A stretch of 25,077 nt of DNA, from contig CALBYC010000179.1 in NCBI GenBank assembly GCA_937890135.1, positions 1-25,077 of the forward strand, read 5' to 3'. Source of the DNA: an uncultured Parabacteroides sp. GTDB lineage: Bacteria; Bacteroidota; Bacteroidia; Bacteroidales; Tannerellaceae. A program made the position numbers and the translations under genes. The notes below the pieces were generated by a model. The model saw only the letters and a program-made list of their open reading frames with translations, was not told the origin of the DNA and did no database searches. Positions 8,128 to 16,553 of the stretch are shown here, in pieces (the first letter of the stretch is position 1; the number at the start of each line of letters is the position of its first letter).

Positions 8128-9237
8128 TTATTTTACAAATAAATCATCTAAACTGTCACGCACTTCCATATTATTCTCTGTCTTTAATAATATCTTTTTA
8201 TCTTTATCTATCAAGTAATAACGAGGAAGTTCACTCACATTATACAAATCCAGCAATAAAGCGACCTGCGATGCCGAGTCCGCAACAATATTCCACTGGA
8301 GCGTATCTTGCTCTGCGATTTTACGGATTTCTTTCGCATCATTATCCAACGTCAAGACGATTACTTCCAGACTATCGCTTTTATGCTGGTAAACGATAGG
8401 GGCCAAATAGAATTTCTCAGCCTCATCCGCAGGAATCCAAGAATGGGTAAAAGCCAAGAGGATGTATTCGTCGTGCAATTGAGACATATCCACTTCTTTG
8501 CCAAATATGTCTTTCACCTTAAACATAGGAGCTTCAGCCCCCAGGCTGGTTCGTTTTGCCTTCACGGAATACTCTTCCAAAGCCTTATACAGATAATGAT
8601 TCCGTAATCGAGGAGATATGACAGCCAGCAATTCGTCCACCCCGCGTGTATCATCAGGATCCGTGAAGAAATACTGAATAAGAGCCAATGAAGCCGGTTC
8701 GTCCGGATTGTTTTTGATATAGTCCACCGCAATCTCTTCCAATTGATGCTCGACATTCGTCAACTTGGCCATCAAATCAGCTTCCTCGATGGGATCAGAC
8801 TGTTTACGGCTTATCTCACGAGCCAAGTCCGTCTTTTCTTTCCACAACGAAACCGACATAGCCCTCAAATCAGAAATTTGTTCGTTCATTCGGTCTCCAC
8901 CTTTAACCCGCAGAAGCGCAGGATACTCCGCATCTCCAGATATTTTAATCTTTTTGCCTGCTTCCAAAAAGACACAACGCCAAAAGGATTTGTTTTCAAA
9001 AAACAAGGTAACAGACCTATAGTCTCCATTTTTCTGTTCTATCGAAAAGCTTCCATTTGGTTTACTCATAACAGTATCGACGAAACAACCATTTTCATTT
9101 TCAAAAACAGCATAAAATTCAGCTTCTCCCAAGTTCGTCAGTTTACCTTCAATCCGATAAGGAACTTTCTGCGTACATGCGAAAAGGGTTAATATTGCTG
9201 TCAATGATATGGCATACTTTACTAATCTACTTATCAT
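8128..9237 (-). CDS. DUF4369 / thioredoxin-like lipoprotein lacking the redox cysteines
   Basis: This is a 369-residue putative lipoprotein. The signal segment ends in LFAC, giving lipidated Cys21. Residues about 25-115 fit the DUF4369 domain, with the typical phrases YRIEGKLTN, NGSFSIEQ and FLEAGKKI. The middle is helical. Residues about 230-369 fit a TlpA/AhpC-TSA thioredoxin fold, with GAEAPMFKVKDIFGKEVDMSQL and a cis-proline segment LPRYYLIDKD. Where active family members have WCxxC, this protein has W267-I-P-A-D271, so both cysteines are gone and thiol-disulfide exchange is not expected. It has its own -7 box and a clear AAGGAG ribosome-binding site. Its role is unknown. It may be a binding or chaperone-like relative of periplasmic thiol proteins. 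Confidence 0.85.
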   Translation of the reverse strand: MISRLVKYAISLTAILTLFACTQKVPYRIEGKLTNLGEAEFYAVFENENGCFVDTVMSKPNGSFSIEQKNGDYRSVTLFFENKSFWRCVFLEAGKKIKISGDAEYPALLRVKGGDRMNEQISDLRAMSVSLWKEKTDLAREISRKQSDPIEEADLMAKLTNVEHQLEEIAVDYIKNNPDEPASLALIQYFFTDPDDTRGVDELLAVISPRLRNHYLYKALEEYSVKAKRTSLGAEAPMFKVKDIFGKEVDMSQLHDEYILLAFTHSWIPADEAEKFYLAPIVYQHKSDSLEVIVLTLDNDAKEIRKIAEQDTLQWNIVADSASQVALLLDLYNVSELPRYYLIDKDKKILLKTENNMEVRDSLDDLFVK

Positions 9238-9242
9238 TCGTT

Positions 9243-9273
9243 TCTCCTTAAAAATGATTTGAGGGCAAAGATA
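9243..9273 (-). promoter_or_regulatory. Putative -7 box and strong Shine-Dalgarno for the DUF4369 lipoprotein
   Basis: The minus strand reads TATCTTTG at 9266-9273, an exact TAnnTTTG match. It reads AAGGAGA at 9243-9249, six bases before the ATG. A strong Shine-Dalgarno supports the start at 9237. No -33 element stands out in the very AT-rich upstream stretch. Confidence 0.5.
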
Positions 9274-9332
9274 AAAAATATATTAATATAAATTTATAAT
9301 TGAGAAGATTATTTTAAATGAATCCTGCGAAA

Positions 9333-9866
9333 TCAGATAAACAAGGGCTTCCGATACACCTCTTCCTTGATTGTTTCAACCAACCGCTTGATTTGGGGAT
9401 GAGGCTCATTCCCCATAATCCAAAGAGGGAAACCATCTTCATTCTTATGATAGGAAGGTTGGACATAATCCTTATCGATTACCTGATAACCATTACGATT
9501 GTAAAAATTAATCCGACGGATGGCCATTTCATCGTTAGCCGGTTCAACTTCTAAAATCCGAAGTTTGCTTAAATGTTCAGCCCAATAATCTAAAATTTGC
9601 TTCCCTATTTGCCGGTTGCGCATTTCCGGGAACACCGCCAAATGCTCCATATAATAAAAGTCTTTGAAATCCCAATAGACGACCAGTCCGCTCAGCTCTC
9701 CATCATGATAGACGGCATTGACGAACATTTCCGGGACAAGTAGCATCATCCTTTTCAACTGCGACACGTCCCTTCGCTCTCCATCGGGGAATGAAATCAC
9801 ATAAAGTTCCATCAACCGGGCCAAATCCGGATCATCCATATCCGTTATTCGCTTAAAAAGTACCAT
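9333..9866 (-). CDS. GNAT family N-acetyltransferase
   Basis: This is a 177-residue single-domain protein of the GNAT fold, which transfers an acetyl group from acetyl-CoA to an amine in the cytoplasm. The segment YYMEHLAVFPEMRNRQIGKQIL (about residues 71-92) is motif A, with the R-x-x-x-I/G-x-G/K pyrophosphate-binding loop. It is followed by RILEVEPANDEMAIRRINFYNRNGYQV, the motif B region with the typical NFYNRNGY. The substrate cannot be told: relatives act on protein N-termini, polyamines or antibiotics. It is divergent from the topoisomerase gene, with 87 bases between them. Its promoter is separate from that of the downstream lipoprotein gene. Confidence 0.88.
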   Translation of the reverse strand: MVLFKRITDMDDPDLARLMELYVISFPDGERRDVSQLKRMMLLVPEMFVNAVYHDGELSGLVVYWDFKDFYYMEHLAVFPEMRNRQIGKQILDYWAEHLSKLRILEVEPANDEMAIRRINFYNRNGYQVIDKDYVQPSYHKNEDGFPLWIMGNEPHPQIKRLVETIKEEVYRKPLFI

Positions 9867-9882
9867 TAATATATTTTTTGCC

Positions 9883-9890
9883 CAAATATA
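9883..9890 (-). promoter_or_regulatory. Putative -7 box for the GNAT gene
   Basis: The minus strand reads TATATTTG, an exact TAnnTTTG match, 16 bases upstream of the GNAT start. The opposite-strand topoisomerase gene has a weaker candidate in the same 87-base region: TTTG at 9877-9880 and TATATTTA at 9903-9910. Confidence 0.4.
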
Positions 9891-9953
9891 AGATATTATT
9901 TGTATATTTACCCCGTTTTTAAGCCCCTATATTAAGAAAAGGAATCCAAACTC

Positions 9954-12674
9954 ATGAGACCTGAAGAGATAGATGACGACATAAATAAGAATGCAAGCCA
10001 ATCCGCAGACGAAAACATTTCCGGACAAAGAGATGACACGGCCTCCGGCAGCGTGCATTCTGAATACAAAGTGCCTGATAAGAATACGGACAAAATTACG
10101 CATCATCTATCCGGCATGTATCAAAGTTGGTTTTTAGACTATGCTTCCTATGTAATATTGGAGCGTGCCGTTCCGCACATCAATGACGGATTGAAACCCG
10201 TCCAACGGCGAATATTACATTCCATGAAACGATTAGACGATGGAAGGTACAACAAAGTAGCCAATATCGTCGGGCATACCATGCAATTCCATCCCCATGG
10301 AGACGCATCCATAGGAGACGCGCTGGTGCAGTTAGGCCAAAAGGAACTTTTGATTGACTGCCAAGGAAACTGGGGGAATATCCTAACAGGCGATAGTGCC
10401 GCCGCCCCTCGATATATTGAAGCACGGCTCTCCAAATTTGCCTTAGATACCGTTTTTAATCCTAAAACAACTTTATGGCAGGCTTCTTATGATGGTCGGA
10501 ACCGCGAGCCGGTCACACTCCCTGTGAAATTCCCCTTGTTATTGGCACAAGGCGTAGAAGGAATCGCTGTCGGCCTCTCGTCCAAGATTCTGCCACATAA
10601 TTTCAACGAACTGGCAGATGCATCGATTGCCTATTTAAGAGGAGAAAATTTCGCACTATACCCCGACTTCCAAACCGGGGGGGCCATAGATGTGAGCAAA
10701 TATAACGATGGAGAACGTGGGGGGACGGTAAAAGTACGTGCCAAGATAGGGAAATTGGACAACCGGACATTGGTCATCACAGAAATTCCGTATGGTAGAA
10801 CAACCTCAACCGTTATTGATTCTATCTTAAAAGCAAACGACAAGGGAAAGATTAAGATCAAAAAAGTAGATGATAATACCGCTAAGCATGTGGAGATTTT
10901 AGTGCATCTGGCTCCTGGTGTTTCTTCCGACAAAACCATTGACGCACTGTACGCATTCACGGATTGCGAAATCAGCATCTCTCCGAATTGTTGCGTCATA
11001 AAAGATGACAAACCCCATTTCCTGACAGTCAGCGACGTGCTGCGCCATTCGACCGACAACACGTTATCATTGCTCCGGCAGGAACTGGACATCGACAAAC
11101 GGGAGCAAGAGGAAACTTTATTCTTCGCCTCCTTGGAAAAAATATTCATCGAAGAACGTATCTATAAAGATATTGAATTCGAGCAAGCACCGTCAATGGA
11201 TGCCGCCATCGAACACATAGATTTACGATTAGAACCATTCAAACAAAAATTGATTCGAGATGTAACCCGAGACGACATCCTGAGACTAATGGAAATCAAA
11301 ATGGGACGCATCTTGAAATTCAATTCAGCCAAGTGCGACGAACAGATTATTCAAATACAGGCAAACATTGCCCGCATCAATGATTCTTTATCGCACATTG
11401 TAGATTACACCATCCAATGGTTCATGCAGCTCAAAGAAAAATACGGTGCAAAATATCCCCGCCTAACGGAAATCCGCAGTTTCGACACAATCGAAGCAAG
11501 CAAAGTAGCTGAGGCCAATGAAAAGTTGTACATCAACCGTGCGGAAGGGTTCATCGGCACTTCGCTCAAAAAAGATGAGTTCGTATGCAATTGTTCCGAC
11601 ATTGACGAGGTGATCCTTTTCTATCGTTCCGGAATTTACAAGATTGTGAAAGTTCCCGAAAAGATGTTTGTGGGGAAAGATGTCATTTACCTCAACGTGT
11701 TTAAGCGCAATGATGCCCGCATCATCTATAATGTCGTTTATCGCGATGGGAAAGGAGGGAATAATTATATCAAGCGTTTTGCCATCACGGCTGTCAGCCG
11801 TGACAAAGAGTACAATTTGACCAAAGGAACACCTGATTCCCGGATACTTTATTTCAGCGCCAATCCAAACGGAGAAGCAGAAACGATAAAAATTATCTTA
11901 AAGCCTAAAGTCCGACAAAAATTATTGGTTTTTGAAAAGGATTTCAGTGAAATCCCCATACGGGGAAGAGGAACCATCGGGTATTTATTGACAAAGGGAG
12001 ACATACATAAAATCGTGCTGAAACAAAAAGGCAGTTCCACATTAGGAGGACGGCTGGTATGGTTCGACCATGATGTCTTACGGCTGAATTATGATGGAAG
12101 AGGGAAAGAATTAGGGGAGTTCCAAAGCGAAGACCTAATATTGGTTGTCCGGAAAAATGGAGAATTCTATACGACCAACTTCGACCTCAGCAATCACTAT
12201 GAGAATGACATACTGATTATCGAGAAATTTGTCCCGGACAAATTATGGACTGCCGTGCTGTATGATGCGGATCAAAAATATCCATATCTGAAACGTTTTA
12301 CTTTTGAAGCCGGGAGTTCTCACAAGAACTGCTTGGGCGAAAACCCGAAGAGCACGCTTTATTTGCTTACCGATGAATACTATCCCCGCATTGAAGTCAT
12401 ATTCGGAGGGCATGACGCATTCCGCGAGCCAATGATCGTGGAGGCAGAATCGTTCGTCGTTCCCCGAAGCTACAAGGCGAAAGGCAAACGGCTGACAGTA
12501 TATCAGATTTCCACTGTCAACGAATTAGAGCCCGATCATTATCCGGAAGCAATAGAAAAAGAGGAAACCTCCAAAACTGAAGCCGTTTTTTCCCCGGAAG
12601 GAAATGAAGAGATAGAAAGCATGGAGGATTTGAAAGATGAAATTGTTGGGCAAATGAAATTGTTTAAAGATTGA
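9954..12674 (+). CDS. parC: DNA topoisomerase IV / gyrase-type subunit A
   Basis: This 906-residue type IIA topoisomerase subunit cuts and rejoins DNA and, as ParC, decatenates daughter chromosomes with ParE. The breakage-reunion core begins near residue 55 with MYQSWFLDYASYVILERAVP and DGLKPVQRRIL. The catalytic tyrosine is Y154 in AAAPRYIEARLSK. The family's LPVKFPLLLAQGVEGIAVGLSS follows. The C-terminal third has weakly repeated beta-pinwheel-like segments, and the last 60 residues are acidic. The first 50 residues are a polar extension of low complexity. In the quinolone region the sequence is HPHGDASIGDAL, with Ala118 and Asp122 at the places of E. coli ParC Ser80 and Glu84. The partner parE is not in the window. 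I chose ParC over GyrA because of the length and the divergent pinwheel, without a GQxxxG GyrA-box that I could find. Confidence 0.88.
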   Translation: MRPEEIDDDINKNASQSADENISGQRDDTASGSVHSEYKVPDKNTDKITHHLSGMYQSWFLDYASYVILERAVPHINDGLKPVQRRILHSMKRLDDGRYNKVANIVGHTMQFHPHGDASIGDALVQLGQKELLIDCQGNWGNILTGDSAAAPRYIEARLSKFALDTVFNPKTTLWQASYDGRNREPVTLPVKFPLLLAQGVEGIAVGLSSKILPHNFNELADASIAYLRGENFALYPDFQTGGAIDVSKYNDGERGGTVKVRAKIGKLDNRTLVITEIPYGRTTSTVIDSILKANDKGKIKIKKVDDNTAKHVEILVHLAPGVSSDKTIDALYAFTDCEISISPNCCVIKDDKPHFLTVSDVLRHSTDNTLSLLRQELDIDKREQEETLFFASLEKIFIEERIYKDIEFEQAPSMDAAIEHIDLRLEPFKQKLIRDVTRDDILRLMEIKMGRILKFNSAKCDEQIIQIQANIARINDSLSHIVDYTIQWFMQLKEKYGAKYPRLTEIRSFDTIEASKVAEANEKLYINRAEGFIGTSLKKDEFVCNCSDIDEVILFYRSGIYKIVKVPEKMFVGKDVIYLNVFKRNDARIIYNVVYRDGKGGNNYIKRFAITAVSRDKEYNLTKGTPDSRILYFSANPNGEAETIKIILKPKVRQKLLVFEKDFSEIPIRGRGTIGYLLTKGDIHKIVLKQKGSSTLGGRLVWFDHDVLRLNYDGRGKELGEFQSEDLILVVRKNGEFYTTNFDLSNHYENDILIIEKFVPDKLWTAVLYDADQKYPYLKRFTFEAGSSHKNCLGENPKSTLYLLTDEYYPRIEVIFGGHDAFREPMIVEAESFVVPRSYKAKGKRLTVYQISTVNELEPDHYPEAIEKEETSKTEAVFSPEGNEEIESMEDLKDEIVGQMKLFKD

Positions 12675-13531
12675 TGGCTCGTCAGATTATCATCGGATTG
12701 TTACTTTGTTTCCTATTGCAACCGGAAGGGAAAGCGCAAGAGGACGAAACCCCGTATGCAGTCACAGCCGCCACATCCATTGGATACGGCAGATACAATG
12801 TCATGGACACGTACCTGACTCCGGGCAGCAAAATATCTTTCCAAGGAGGTGGAATGCGCATATTGGATGAGCGGATGAAATTAACCCATTTGGCAAGCTC
12901 CCGCATATCCAGGCAGCAATTATTCAATATGGACATTTCCCTTACCGATAATGGGGCTGGAACCACAAACACGTTAAACGGTTTCGCCGATTATTCGATA
13001 GGCTACCATTACCGCTTCAAGCCTATCGATAACCTTGTGCTGTTAGCAGGAGCTTCAGCCCACCTGATGGCAGGATTTGTCTATTCGACCAAAGCAAGCA
13101 ACAACCCGGCATCGGTCAAGGCGGACTTAGACTTGAACATTTCCGCAATGGCCCTTTACCATCTGTCGATACGCAACTATCCTTTGACATTGCGCTACCA
13201 GGTAGAAAGCCCGTTTGTCGGCATGCTTTTTTCACCTCACTTCGGACAGTCCTATTATGAGATATTCGACCAAGGTAATTCTTCCGGAATTGTTCCATTC
13301 ACCTCCTTCCACAACAAGCAAGCGATGAAGAATTACCTGACAATAGATTTCCCGATAGGGAAGATTATGGTTCGAGCGGGATATTTGAACAGCCTTTATT
13401 ATTTAAATGTAAACGGCATACAAAGTCATATCATCTCAAATTCTTTCACAATTGGAATCGTAAAAGAATTCGTCTCATTCGGTGGCAAACATATAAAGCA
13501 ACAGTCAAGATATAAAAGTGCATATTATTAA
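12674..13531 (+). CDS. DUF3316 family secreted protein, probable outer-membrane barrel
   Basis: This is a 285-residue protein with a signal peptide (MARQIIIGLLLCFLLQPEGKAQ, cut after about AQ). The rest is rich in alternating aromatic and polar strands and fits the DUF3316 family of Bacteroidota. The strand-like pieces such as FADYSIGYHYRF, LVLLAGASAHLMAGF and LTLRYQVESPFVGMLFSPHFGQSYYEIF suggest an outer-membrane beta-barrel. Function is unknown. I start it at the ATG at 12674, which overlaps the topoisomerase stop by one base (TGATG); an in-frame TTG just before it is less likely. The tight spacing to parC and to the following protease suggests one transcript. Confidence 0.8.
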   Translation: MARQIIIGLLLCFLLQPEGKAQEDETPYAVTAATSIGYGRYNVMDTYLTPGSKISFQGGGMRILDERMKLTHLASSRISRQQLFNMDISLTDNGAGTTNTLNGFADYSIGYHYRFKPIDNLVLLAGASAHLMAGFVYSTKASNNPASVKADLDLNISAMALYHLSIRNYPLTLRYQVESPFVGMLFSPHFGQSYYEIFDQGNSSGIVPFTSFHNKQAMKNYLTIDFPIGKIMVRAGYLNSLYYLNVNGIQSHIISNSFTIGIVKEFVSFGGKHIKQQSRYKSAYY

Positions 13532-13534
13532 GGT

Positions 13535-14545
13535 ATGATAAAACAACTTTGGATCGTTTTTTCAGGTTTATTCCTACTGTTTTCTTGCCAGGATACGGAC
13601 GAGTATACAGTCAATCCGAGGGAGAATTTCGAGGCCCTTTGGAAAATATTGGATGAGAATTATTGTTTTTTTGACTACAAAGCAATCGATTGGGACGAAG
13701 TGCATAGCCGCTACGCCGTACAAATACAAGACTCCATGAATCAATTCGAGTTGTTCGATTTGATGGCCAAGATGCTTAGCGAACTGAAAGACGGGCATAC
13801 CAATCTCTATTCCAGCTTCAACGTGGCACGCTATTGGGACTGGTATAAAGATTATCCCCCAAACTTTTACGAGGAATTAAACGACGCTTATTTAGGCAAA
13901 GATTATAAAATTGCCGGAGGAATGGAATATAAAAAAATAGCAAACGACCGGATTGGCTATGTCCGTTACTCCAGTTTTTCAAGCACATTGGGTGAAAGCA
14001 ACTTGGACTATATGTTTTATCATTTCAAAGAGTGCCAGGCCTTGGTCATTGACATACGCAACAACGGAGGGGGTTCTTTGGCCAACTCCGAGCGGTTCGC
14101 CTCGAGGTTCATCCAAGAAAAGACAAACGTAGGTTATATCATGCACAAAACAGGAAAAGGGCATAACGATTTTTCCGAGCCTTACCCGATAGTGTTGGAG
14201 CCGACGGAACGAATCCGTTGGTTACGTCCGGTTGTCGTTCTGACCAATCGCCATTGTTATAGCGCAGCCAATGATTTTGTCATGAAAATGAGAATGTTTC
14301 CCCATGTTACCATCATGGGGGACAAAACAGGCGGAGGTAGCGGATTCCCATTTACCTCAGAACTGCCCAATGGATGGAGCGTTCGTTTCTCGGCTTGCCC
14401 GATGCTGGACAATGAGAAGCAGCTGACCGAATTTGGCATCGAACCGGATATTCCCGTTTCCATCACCGAAAGCGATTTGCTGGGCGGGAAAGACACGATC
14501 ATAGAAGAAGCCATCCTCTATCTTCTGAGGACGACAGAGAAGTAA
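13535..14545 (+). CDS. S41 family peptidase lipoprotein
   Basis: This is a 336-residue putative lipoprotein: the signal ends in LLFSC (Cys18), and the acidic QDTDE after the cysteine fits a surface-export signal of Bacteroidota lipoproteins. The chain fits the tricorn/C-terminal-processing S41 fold. DGHTNLY around residues 86-92 supplies the tricorn-type histidine. ALVIDIRNNGGGSLANSERFASRF near 169-192 is the conserved core strand and turn. NRHCYSAANDF puts the nucleophile at Ser243, and MGDKTGGGSGFP near 261-272 is the closing motif. No PDZ domain is visible. The gene starts three bases after the DUF3316 stop, so the two are probably co-translated. Its substrate is unknown. Confidence 0.9.
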   Translation: MIKQLWIVFSGLFLLFSCQDTDEYTVNPRENFEALWKILDENYCFFDYKAIDWDEVHSRYAVQIQDSMNQFELFDLMAKMLSELKDGHTNLYSSFNVARYWDWYKDYPPNFYEELNDAYLGKDYKIAGGMEYKKIANDRIGYVRYSSFSSTLGESNLDYMFYHFKECQALVIDIRNNGGGSLANSERFASRFIQEKTNVGYIMHKTGKGHNDFSEPYPIVLEPTERIRWLRPVVVLTNRHCYSAANDFVMKMRMFPHVTIMGDKTGGGSGFPFTSELPNGWSVRFSACPMLDNEKQLTEFGIEPDIPVSITESDLLGGKDTIIEEAILYLLRTTEK

Positions 14546-14566
14546 AAAAACGGCGCTGTCTGAAAA

Positions 14567-15844
14567 TCATTCCGCCTTGGCCACAATGATATCGTTGATG
14601 TTGGTCGTGTATTGCTTGGATAAATATTCTCTTTTCAAGCCAAAACGGACATCCGTCCCTTGCACCGCCACTCTGATTTTATTTCGGCCATTCTTCTGGT
14701 TGATGGCATCTATCGCCTTCATCAGTACAGACTGTTTCGTCCTATCCACCGGGTCGAACAAATCTTGTTGCACCTGCCGTTGGGAAGAAATGTCCCAAAG
14801 TATCACGCCGGCTTTCTTATAAGCATAAATTCCTTGCCTGAAATTTGAACGCAGCACATGCAAAGCCGCACCTATAATCTCAGCCGAGGATTGTGTCGGG
14901 ATATGCAACACCATGGATTGATGAATGGCATGGTGAGGCACATCCATCCTGAAACGGCTTGTATAAGCGAATATGGTTATTCCGCGGCAACAACTTTTCT
15001 GGCGGCGGAGTTTTTCGGAACAAGAGGCCGCAAAATTAGCCACAGCCTCTTCCAACACCGATAGATCCGTAATCCCTTGCTCCGCAAAGCTCCGGCTGGT
15101 GCATATCGACTTTTTCTCAGGAAGTTCTTCCACACTGATGCAGCTGATGCCATTAAGTTCCTTCCAAGTCTGCAACACGACAACATTGAATTTCCCCCGG
15201 ACCCAGCTTTCTTTTTTATTCGCAAAGTCGGCAGCCGTGTTGATTCCATAATAGGTCAATGCCTTATGCAACTGCCGCCCTATCCCCCAGACATCTTTTA
15301 TATCAAAGCCCACCAAGGCTTTTTCACGTTTTTCAGCAGTATCAATCATGCAACAGCCTCTGTAACCCGGATACTTCTTGGCATATTTGCTGGCCACTTT
15401 CGCCAAAGTCTTGGTTTCTGCTATTCCGAGCGATATGGGGATTCCGGTCGCTTTTCTCACATGGGCGGCAATCCGCTCACCGTATGCTTTCAAATGCTCC
15501 GCATCCCCCAGCCCGGACAGGTCAAGGAAAGCTTCGTCGATGGAATACTGCGTCAGGTCGGGCGTATACCGGGCCAACAAGCTCATCACCCGGTTGGACA
15601 AGGAGCCGTATAAAGTATGATTCGAACTAAACACTGCGACCTGGTTTGCTTCTATCAAATCCCGTACTTGGAACAAGGGGTCGCCCATCTTCAGTCCCAA
15701 ACGCTTGCTTTCCTCGCTGCGGGCTATGACGCATCCATCATTGTTGGACAAAACAACGACAGGGACATTTCTCAGTTCCGGATGAAACACCCTTTCACAA
15801 GAACAAAAAAAATTATTACAATCTGCCAAGCCAAACAATTGCAT
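14567..15844 (-). CDS. umuC: Y-family DNA polymerase V catalytic subunit UmuC
   Basis: This is a 425-residue Y-family translesion polymerase. It has FGLADCNNFFCSCERVF at the N-terminus (metal Asp8) and YSIDEAFLDLSG with Asp103-Glu104, the three carboxylates that hold the catalytic Mg ions. It also has NNDGCVIARS near 34-43, a helix-hairpin-helix with VWGIGRQLHKAL near 184-196, and a little-finger domain to the end. The length equals that of E. coli UmuC (about 420). It starts 14 bases after the umuD stop, so the two form an operon. The family bypasses damaged template bases and causes mutations after UmuD cleavage. It ends 21 bases from the convergent S41 protease gene with no clear terminator between them. 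Confidence 0.95.
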   Translation of the reverse strand: MQLFGLADCNNFFCSCERVFHPELRNVPVVVLSNNDGCVIARSEESKRLGLKMGDPLFQVRDLIEANQVAVFSSNHTLYGSLSNRVMSLLARYTPDLTQYSIDEAFLDLSGLGDAEHLKAYGERIAAHVRKATGIPISLGIAETKTLAKVASKYAKKYPGYRGCCMIDTAEKREKALVGFDIKDVWGIGRQLHKALTYYGINTAADFANKKESWVRGKFNVVVLQTWKELNGISCISVEELPEKKSICTSRSFAEQGITDLSVLEEAVANFAASCSEKLRRQKSCCRGITIFAYTSRFRMDVPHHAIHQSMVLHIPTQSSAEIIGAALHVLRSNFRQGIYAYKKAGVILWDISSQRQVQQDLFDPVDRTKQSVLMKAIDAINQKNGRNKIRVAVQGTDVRFGLKREYLSKQYTTNINDIIVAKAE

Positions 15845-15858
15845 CGGATAGTATCTTT

Positions 15859-16320
15859 TTATTTATCATGCCCCATCCCTTTTTTCATGGAATGTATGAC
15901 ATGGGTCACCACACCCCAAATCCTGAAATCGTCATCCGCATCAACTTCTATATCCGGGTATTGCTTATTCCACGGGACCAGCCACCCCCGCTTCCCGTCC
16001 TTGTCCAGACGGAGCTGCTTGATGGTGAAATCGCCATTCACATAAGCTATGACGAAATCGCCATCCGATGCCGCCAACGACTTGTCGACAATGGCAAGGT
16101 CGCCATCCAGAATGCCGGCGTCCCGCATGGATTCGCCCGATATGCAGACAAAGAAAGTCGCTTCCTTGTGTGCTATCAGCAAGTCATTCAAATCTATTTC
16201 CGGACTGAAGCTGTCCTGCGCGGGGGAAGGGAAACCCGCAATGACGCTGTCTTGTGCCAGAGGGGCTATTGCCGGGCCGTTGGTTACTGCTTTATGGAAT
16301 GTCAACTGGATTTCTTTCAT
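15859..16320 (-). CDS. umuD: UmuD, self-cleaving S24 subunit of DNA polymerase V
   Basis: This is a 153-residue LexA-like S24 peptidase. The self-cleavage site is visible as AGFPSPAQD (Ala28-Gly29). The catalytic dyad is Ser64 in SGESM and Lys101 in GDFTIKQL. All three positions are exactly four residues later than my memory of E. coli UmuD (24/25, 60, 97), so the protein should be active. RecA filaments trigger cleavage in the family, giving UmuD', which joins UmuC. The start follows a putative -7 box by only a few bases. No E. coli-type LexA box was found upstream, but the Bacteroidota LexA site differs and is not one I can name with certainty. Confidence 0.95.
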   Translation of the reverse strand: MKEIQLTFHKAVTNGPAIAPLAQDSVIAGFPSPAQDSFSPEIDLNDLLIAHKEATFFVCISGESMRDAGILDGDLAIVDKSLAASDGDFVIAYVNGDFTIKQLRLDKDGKRGWLVPWNKQYPDIEVDADDDFRIWGVVTHVIHSMKKGMGHDK

Positions 16321-16325
16321 AGAAA

Positions 16326-16333
16326 CAAATGTA
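16326..16333 (-). promoter_or_regulatory. Putative -7 box for umuDC, very close to the start codon
   Basis: The minus strand reads TACATTTG, an exact TAnnTTTG match, overlapping a TGTACA palindrome (16330-16335). Its 3' end is five bases from the ATG of umuD, so a transcript from here would be almost leaderless. No -33 TTTG lies at the usual distance, which makes the call uncertain. Confidence 0.3.
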
Positions 16334-16553
16334 CAGAATATCTTTCAAACAGCCTTGGATTCCTTTGAATTTTCATTCCGGCCGCTCAAAAAAACAGACG
16401 CAGCCATCGGAAAATTTCATTGGGAAGAAATGATTGAACCGTGCCGACCTTTTCCTGAACGGATATTATTTCCCGGTAAAAAACTTTTAGAAACAAAATT
16501 TGTATTGTATTTTTACGGTCTGGAATTTTTGATTCCCTTCCATCCAATAGAAT

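Noticed and set aside
9318..9554. Plus-strand 78-codon frame at the GNAT 3' end
   Set aside because: It is antisense to the GNAT acetyltransferase coding region and has no recognisable features.
12671..12673. TTG start for the DUF3316 gene
   Set aside because: The next codon is ATG with a TGATG overlap to the upstream stop, which is the more usual coupling.
14546..14566. Bidirectional terminator between the S41 and umuC genes
   Set aside because: Only a 5-bp complementarity (GACAG/CTGTC) with a long loop was found, which is too weak to call.
14567..16320. Mobile element carrying umuDC
   Set aside because: No integrase, transposase, terminal repeats or attachment-site duplication is visible around the operon.
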